Of a stretch of 14,515 bases of DNA, positions 13,898 through 14,515 are shown piece after piece (position 1 is the first letter of the stretch; every line of letters begins with the position of its first letter). The stretch lies in the NCBI GenBank assembly GCA_036675475.1, contig JAKFEY010000064.1, positions 1 to 14,515 of the forward strand, given 5' to 3'. The notes under the pieces are model-generated. The model did no database searches. It had not been told where the DNA came from and worked only from the letters and a program-made list of their open reading frames with translations. Source of the stretch: JALYRV01 sp036675475. Lineage in GTDB: Bacteria > Acidobacteriota > Vicinamibacteria > Vicinamibacterales > SCN-69-37. The position numbers and the translations under genes are program-made.

Positions 13898-14294
13898 ACC
13901 GTTCCTCGATACGAGCGTCCTCGTCTATGCCATCGGGCAGCAGGACGCGCGCAGCGCCAGGGCCGACGAACTCCTGGAGGCCGGGGGCGTGGTCAGCGTG
14001 CAGGTGCTCAACGAGCTCGCGGCTGTGGCGCACCGGAAACTCGGCATGTCCTGGAACGATGTCGCGGAGGCGCTCGAGGCGATTCGTGTGCTCTGCCCCT
14101 CTCCTGTCGCGCTGACAGTCGAGACACACGACGCGGCCCTCAGGCTCTCGACCCGGTATGGCTTCCACATCTCCGATGCGCTGATCGTCGCCGCGTCGAT
14201 CGAGGCCGAGTGCTCGATTCTCTATTCAAAGGATCTGCAGCACGGGCAACTGATTGAGGGAACGCTGACCGCGCGAAACCCGTTCCGCGCCTAG
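13887..14294 (+). CDS. vapC: PIN-domain ribonuclease toxin (VapC)
   Basis: A 135-residue PIN-domain protein, presumably a Mg-dependent RNase held inactive by VapB. The four acidic active-site positions are seen: D8 (FLDTSV), E43 (QVLNELAAVA), D97 (HISDALIVAAS) and D116 (YSKDLQHG). Length and order are typical of VapC, so the toxin looks intact. ATG 13887 lies inside the antitoxin gene (11-base overlap), giving coupled translation. Its TAG stop overlaps the stop of the convergent gene, both read from a shared CTAG at 14291-14294. RNA target unknown. Confidence 0.93.
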   Translation: MNDRPFLDTSVLVYAIGQQDARSARADELLEAGGVVSVQVLNELAAVAHRKLGMSWNDVAEALEAIRVLCPSPVALTVETHDAALRLSTRYGFHISDALIVAASIEAECSILYSKDLQHGQLIEGTLTARNPFRA

Positions 14295-14515
14295 TGCCCG
14301 TGGCTCTTGCAGTAGTTGCAGTGCGTGCAGGGAACGGACGGCTCGATGATGCACGGGCCGTCGTCGGTGTCGCGGGGGATCATGTACACGCTGTGGCTGG
14401 CGTGCAGACGCGCGAAATCCGCGTCCGGGGATGGCTCACGGCGCTCGGCAGACCCTGAAAGGTCACCTGGCCGGCCGAGCTGTTTCGCGATGGACTCGCG
14501 CACGAGCGCGCGCAG
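14291..14515 (-). CDS. C-terminal fragment of an unrecognised protein with a Cys/His-rich tail
   Basis: The frame is open to the window's right edge (74 codons seen), so the start is probably outside; a GTG at 14503 is the only inside candidate and would give 70 residues. The visible part opens with a helix-like LRALVRESIAKQL, then a Gly/Ser/Pro-rich linker, then ASHSVYMIPRDTDDGPCIIEP. It ends with a metal-binding-like VPCTHCNYCKSHGH (CxxCxxC followed by HGH). I do not recognise the family. The tail could bind zinc or an iron-sulfur cluster; nothing here proves either. Confidence 0.6.
   Translation of the reverse strand: MRALVRESIAKQLGRPGDLSGSAERREPSPDADFARLHASHSVYMIPRDTDDGPCIIEPSVPCTHCNYCKSHGH

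Overview
The window is about two-thirds G+C and densely packed. Genes overlap or sit a few bases apart, and most starts are ATG or GTG with weak Shine-Dalgarno sites. The gene set resembles Acidobacteriota, perhaps Vicinamibacteria: a GldFG-like ABC system with a DUF4340 protein, a UGA-containing ArsC-family gene, QueC/QueE with an AlaX protein, and short purine-rich repeats between genes. That assignment is an inference from gene style. No rRNA or tRNA gene was seen.

Layout. (1) 1-1728, minus strand: an ArsR/SmtB-type metal sensor and a P1B metal-exporting ATPase (cut by the left edge), joined by an ATGA overlap, with a palindromic operator lying between the -35 and -10 boxes. (2) 1751-7630, plus strand: a tight five-gene run of ABC ATPase, ABC-2 permease, GldG-like auxiliary protein, DUF4340 protein and a DacB-type penicillin-binding protein. 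This looks like an envelope export or remodelling unit. (3) 7566-10153, minus strand: queE, queC and a stand-alone alanyl-tRNA editing protein (AlaX plus DHHA1), so tRNA modification sits beside tRNA quality control. Short tandem repeats cover both intergenic junctions. (4) 10177-11443, plus strand: an ArsC/Spx-family gene with an in-frame TGA exactly at the first position of its redox motif (U-x-x-C), followed at once by a SECIS-like hairpin, then a DUF72 gene. (5) 11418-13605, minus strand: a D-2-hydroxyacid dehydrogenase, endonuclease III and a secreted cyclophilin, chained by ATGA overlaps. (6) 13623-14294, plus strand: a VapBC toxin-antitoxin pair behind a strong inverted repeat. (7) 14291-14515, minus strand: the C-terminal end of an unrecognised protein with a Cys-rich tail.

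The most notable item is the ArsC-family gene at 10177-10509. An ordinary ORF caller misses it because codon 12 is TGA. Reading that codon as selenocysteine restores a complete 110-residue protein whose UxxC matches the family's catalytic cysteine position. The other systems are recognisable families. Their interest lies in promoter architecture, gene coupling, overlapping ends and a few missing residues.
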